In this document: piece by piece, positions 63,013 through 64,000 of the stretch
Numbering within the stretch: the stretch's first letter is position 1
How the letters are laid out: each line of letters starts with the position of its first letter
NCBI GenBank assembly: GCA_963841105.1
Contig: CAWJCB010000028.1
Span: 248,001-312,000 of the forward strand
Source of the DNA: VAZQ01 sp963841105
GTDB lineage: Bacteria; Pseudomonadota; Alphaproteobacteria; Rhizobiales; Xanthobacteraceae
Direction: 5' to 3'
DNA length: 64,000 nt
Notes under the pieces: model-generated
Database searches by the model: none
What the model was told of the DNA's origin: nothing
The model's input: the letters and a program-made list of their open reading frames with translations, nothing else
Translations under genes and position numbers: made by a program

Positions 63013-63525
63013 TCAGGACGCCGAGGGACGAGGCTTGCGGCGCAATCGCACCACCACATCGATGCGCGTAACAATGTAGCCTTCGGGGGGGATCGGCGTC
63101 CTCCCGACAACCACATCCGAATGCGGAATATCCACGAGATCGTTCTCGCTTTCGATGAAGAAGTGATGATGCTGTGACACGTTGGTGTCAAAATAGGTCT
63201 TCGACCCATCGACTGCGACCTGGCGCAGCAATCCTGCGTCGGTAAACTGGTGCAGCGTGTTGTAGATGGTGGCAAGGGAGACGGTGACCTTGGCTTTGAC
63301 AGCCTCTTCATAGAGCATTTCGGCAGTGACATGCCTGTCGCCTTTGCCGAAAAGCATCCAGCCCAATGCCATGCGCTGACGCGTCGGTCGCAAGCCAACC
63401 TCGCGCAGCATGCTTTTCACGTCATGCCAAGGGCAACCGGTGAGAGCAGCCCGGGAAGGTAGCCCCGGCGCTTCTTTCACGTTTGCATCGGCGCCTGAGA
63501 AATCGAACCGTCGAGACGATGACAT
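63013..63525 (-). CDS. irr: Iron response regulator Irr (Fur family)
   Basis: Irr controls heme synthesis and iron genes in Rhizobiales and is destroyed when it binds heme. The 170-residue protein has the heme regulatory motif 'GCPWHDV' (Cys31-Pro32), close to the Bradyrhizobium position, the helix-turn-helix 'VSLATIYNTLHQFTDAGLLR' and the His cluster 'SQHHHFFIES' that also binds heme. The frame is open 43 codons further upstream, but ATG at 63525 gives the family length. It is divergent from fabA across 178 bases. Confidence 0.93.
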   Translation of the reverse strand: MSSSRRFDFSGADANVKEAPGLPSRAALTGCPWHDVKSMLREVGLRPTRQRMALGWMLFGKGDRHVTAEMLYEEAVKAKVTVSLATIYNTLHQFTDAGLLRQVAVDGSKTYFDTNVSQHHHFFIESENDLVDIPHSDVVVGRTPIPPEGYIVTRIDVVVRLRRKPRPSAS

Positions 63526-63703
63526 CGGGAAATGCCTGAATCCTTTTGCCGTACGGAATGGTTGCATTTGTAACATATCACCCCATAGATGCAACTGTCT
63601 CGCAACTGGACCGCGGCAGGGTCTTCCCGGCGCCGCGATGGGTGGTTTTGTCACCCCTGACGCCTATGTTAAGTCTTTCCGCAAGCAATCTGATTGGTTG
63701 ACC

Positions 63704-64000
63704 ATGGACGCAGGGCTAATGGAGAATCGGCGCACCAGTTTTGGCTATGACGAGCTCCTGGCTTGTGGGCGAGGCGAGTTATTCGGCGCCGGCAATGCGC
63801 AGCTGCCCCTTCCTCCCATGCTGATGTTTGATCGCATTTCGGAGATTGCCGAGGCCGGCGGCCAATACGGAAAAGGCGTCGTGCGCGCTGTGCTGGAGCT
63901 GCGCCCGGATCTCTGGTTCTTTCCCTGCCACTTCAAAGGCGATCCGGTCATGCCGGGATGCCTTGGCTTGGACGCCTTGTGGCAGCTGCTGGGCTTCTTT
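63704..64000 (+). CDS. fabA: Beta-hydroxydecanoyl-ACP dehydratase FabA, N-terminal part
   Basis: FabA dehydrates and isomerises 3-hydroxydecanoyl-ACP in unsaturated fatty acid synthesis. The first 99 residues are present and run off the window. 'WFFPCHFKGDPVMPGCLGLD' contains the catalytic His and matches the family; 'LPLPPMLMFDRI' precedes it. The position beside irr is the usual one in Rhizobiales, where fabB and fabI follow. Confidence 0.94.
   Translation, partial: MDAGLMENRRTSFGYDELLACGRGELFGAGNAQLPLPPMLMFDRISEIAEAGGQYGKGVVRAVLELRPDLWFFPCHFKGDPVMPGCLGLDALWQLLGFF

Overview
This window looks like chromosomal DNA of an alphaproteobacterium in the Hyphomicrobiales (Rhizobiales), near the Bradyrhizobiaceae/Xanthobacteraceae. 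The reasons are the GC-rich codon use, the aroA-cmk-rpsA, trpFBA-accD-folC, trxA-addA-addB and ubiE-ubiB-coaBC-dut gene orders, a DivL-type kinase with tyrosine in place of the phospho-histidine, a TsaE-AmgK fusion, and an Irr regulator with the 'GCPWHD' heme motif next to fabA. No rRNA gene, complete tRNA, transposase, prophage or CRISPR array was seen.

Layout. 0-19 kb: intact housekeeping genes. 19.1-21.9 kb: a small scrambled island between addB and the cell-wall-recycling genes. It holds an intact higBA pair, a second higA, a higB stump, a frameshifted glutathione transferase gene, a duplicated piece of that gene, and a probable tRNA-Ser 3' fragment at one edge. 22-27 kb: murU, tsaE-amgK and divL, separated by copies of a palindromic repeat. 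27.3-32.2 kb: accessory genes for ring-cleavage-type catabolism (aldolase, deacetylase, frameshifted ligJ, extradiol dioxygenase) plus a DUF433/DUF5615 toxin-antitoxin pair. 32.3-40.7 kb: rrf2, dut, an antitoxin-domain-CoaBC fusion, ubiB, ubiE, a frameshifted mutM, a MITE-like element, an enoyl-CoA hydratase gene and a protease-like gene.

40.7-55.4 kb: the main accessory feature, 14 co-oriented genes on the minus strand beginning with an IclR regulator. They encode two NitT/TauT-type ABC importers, a three-subunit biotin-dependent carboxylase with a pyruvate-carboxylase-type transferase subunit, a Cys-type sulfatase, two short-chain dehydrogenases and a beta-hydroxyacid dehydrogenase. Tight overlaps and one orientation suggest one catabolic operon that imports a substrate, possibly a sulfated one, then desulfates, oxidises and carboxylates it. 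The substrate is unknown.

55.5-64 kb: moeB, then a TPR/CHAT gene (frameshifted and truncated) flanked by direct copies of a decayed Uma2 gene, a lone binding protein, two small genes, and a conserved block of gyaR, an SH3 protein, irr and the start of fabA.

Single-base frameshifts interrupt several otherwise well-preserved genes between 19.9 and 58 kb but none in the first 19 kb. They may be real decay or uncorrected indel errors in the assembly.
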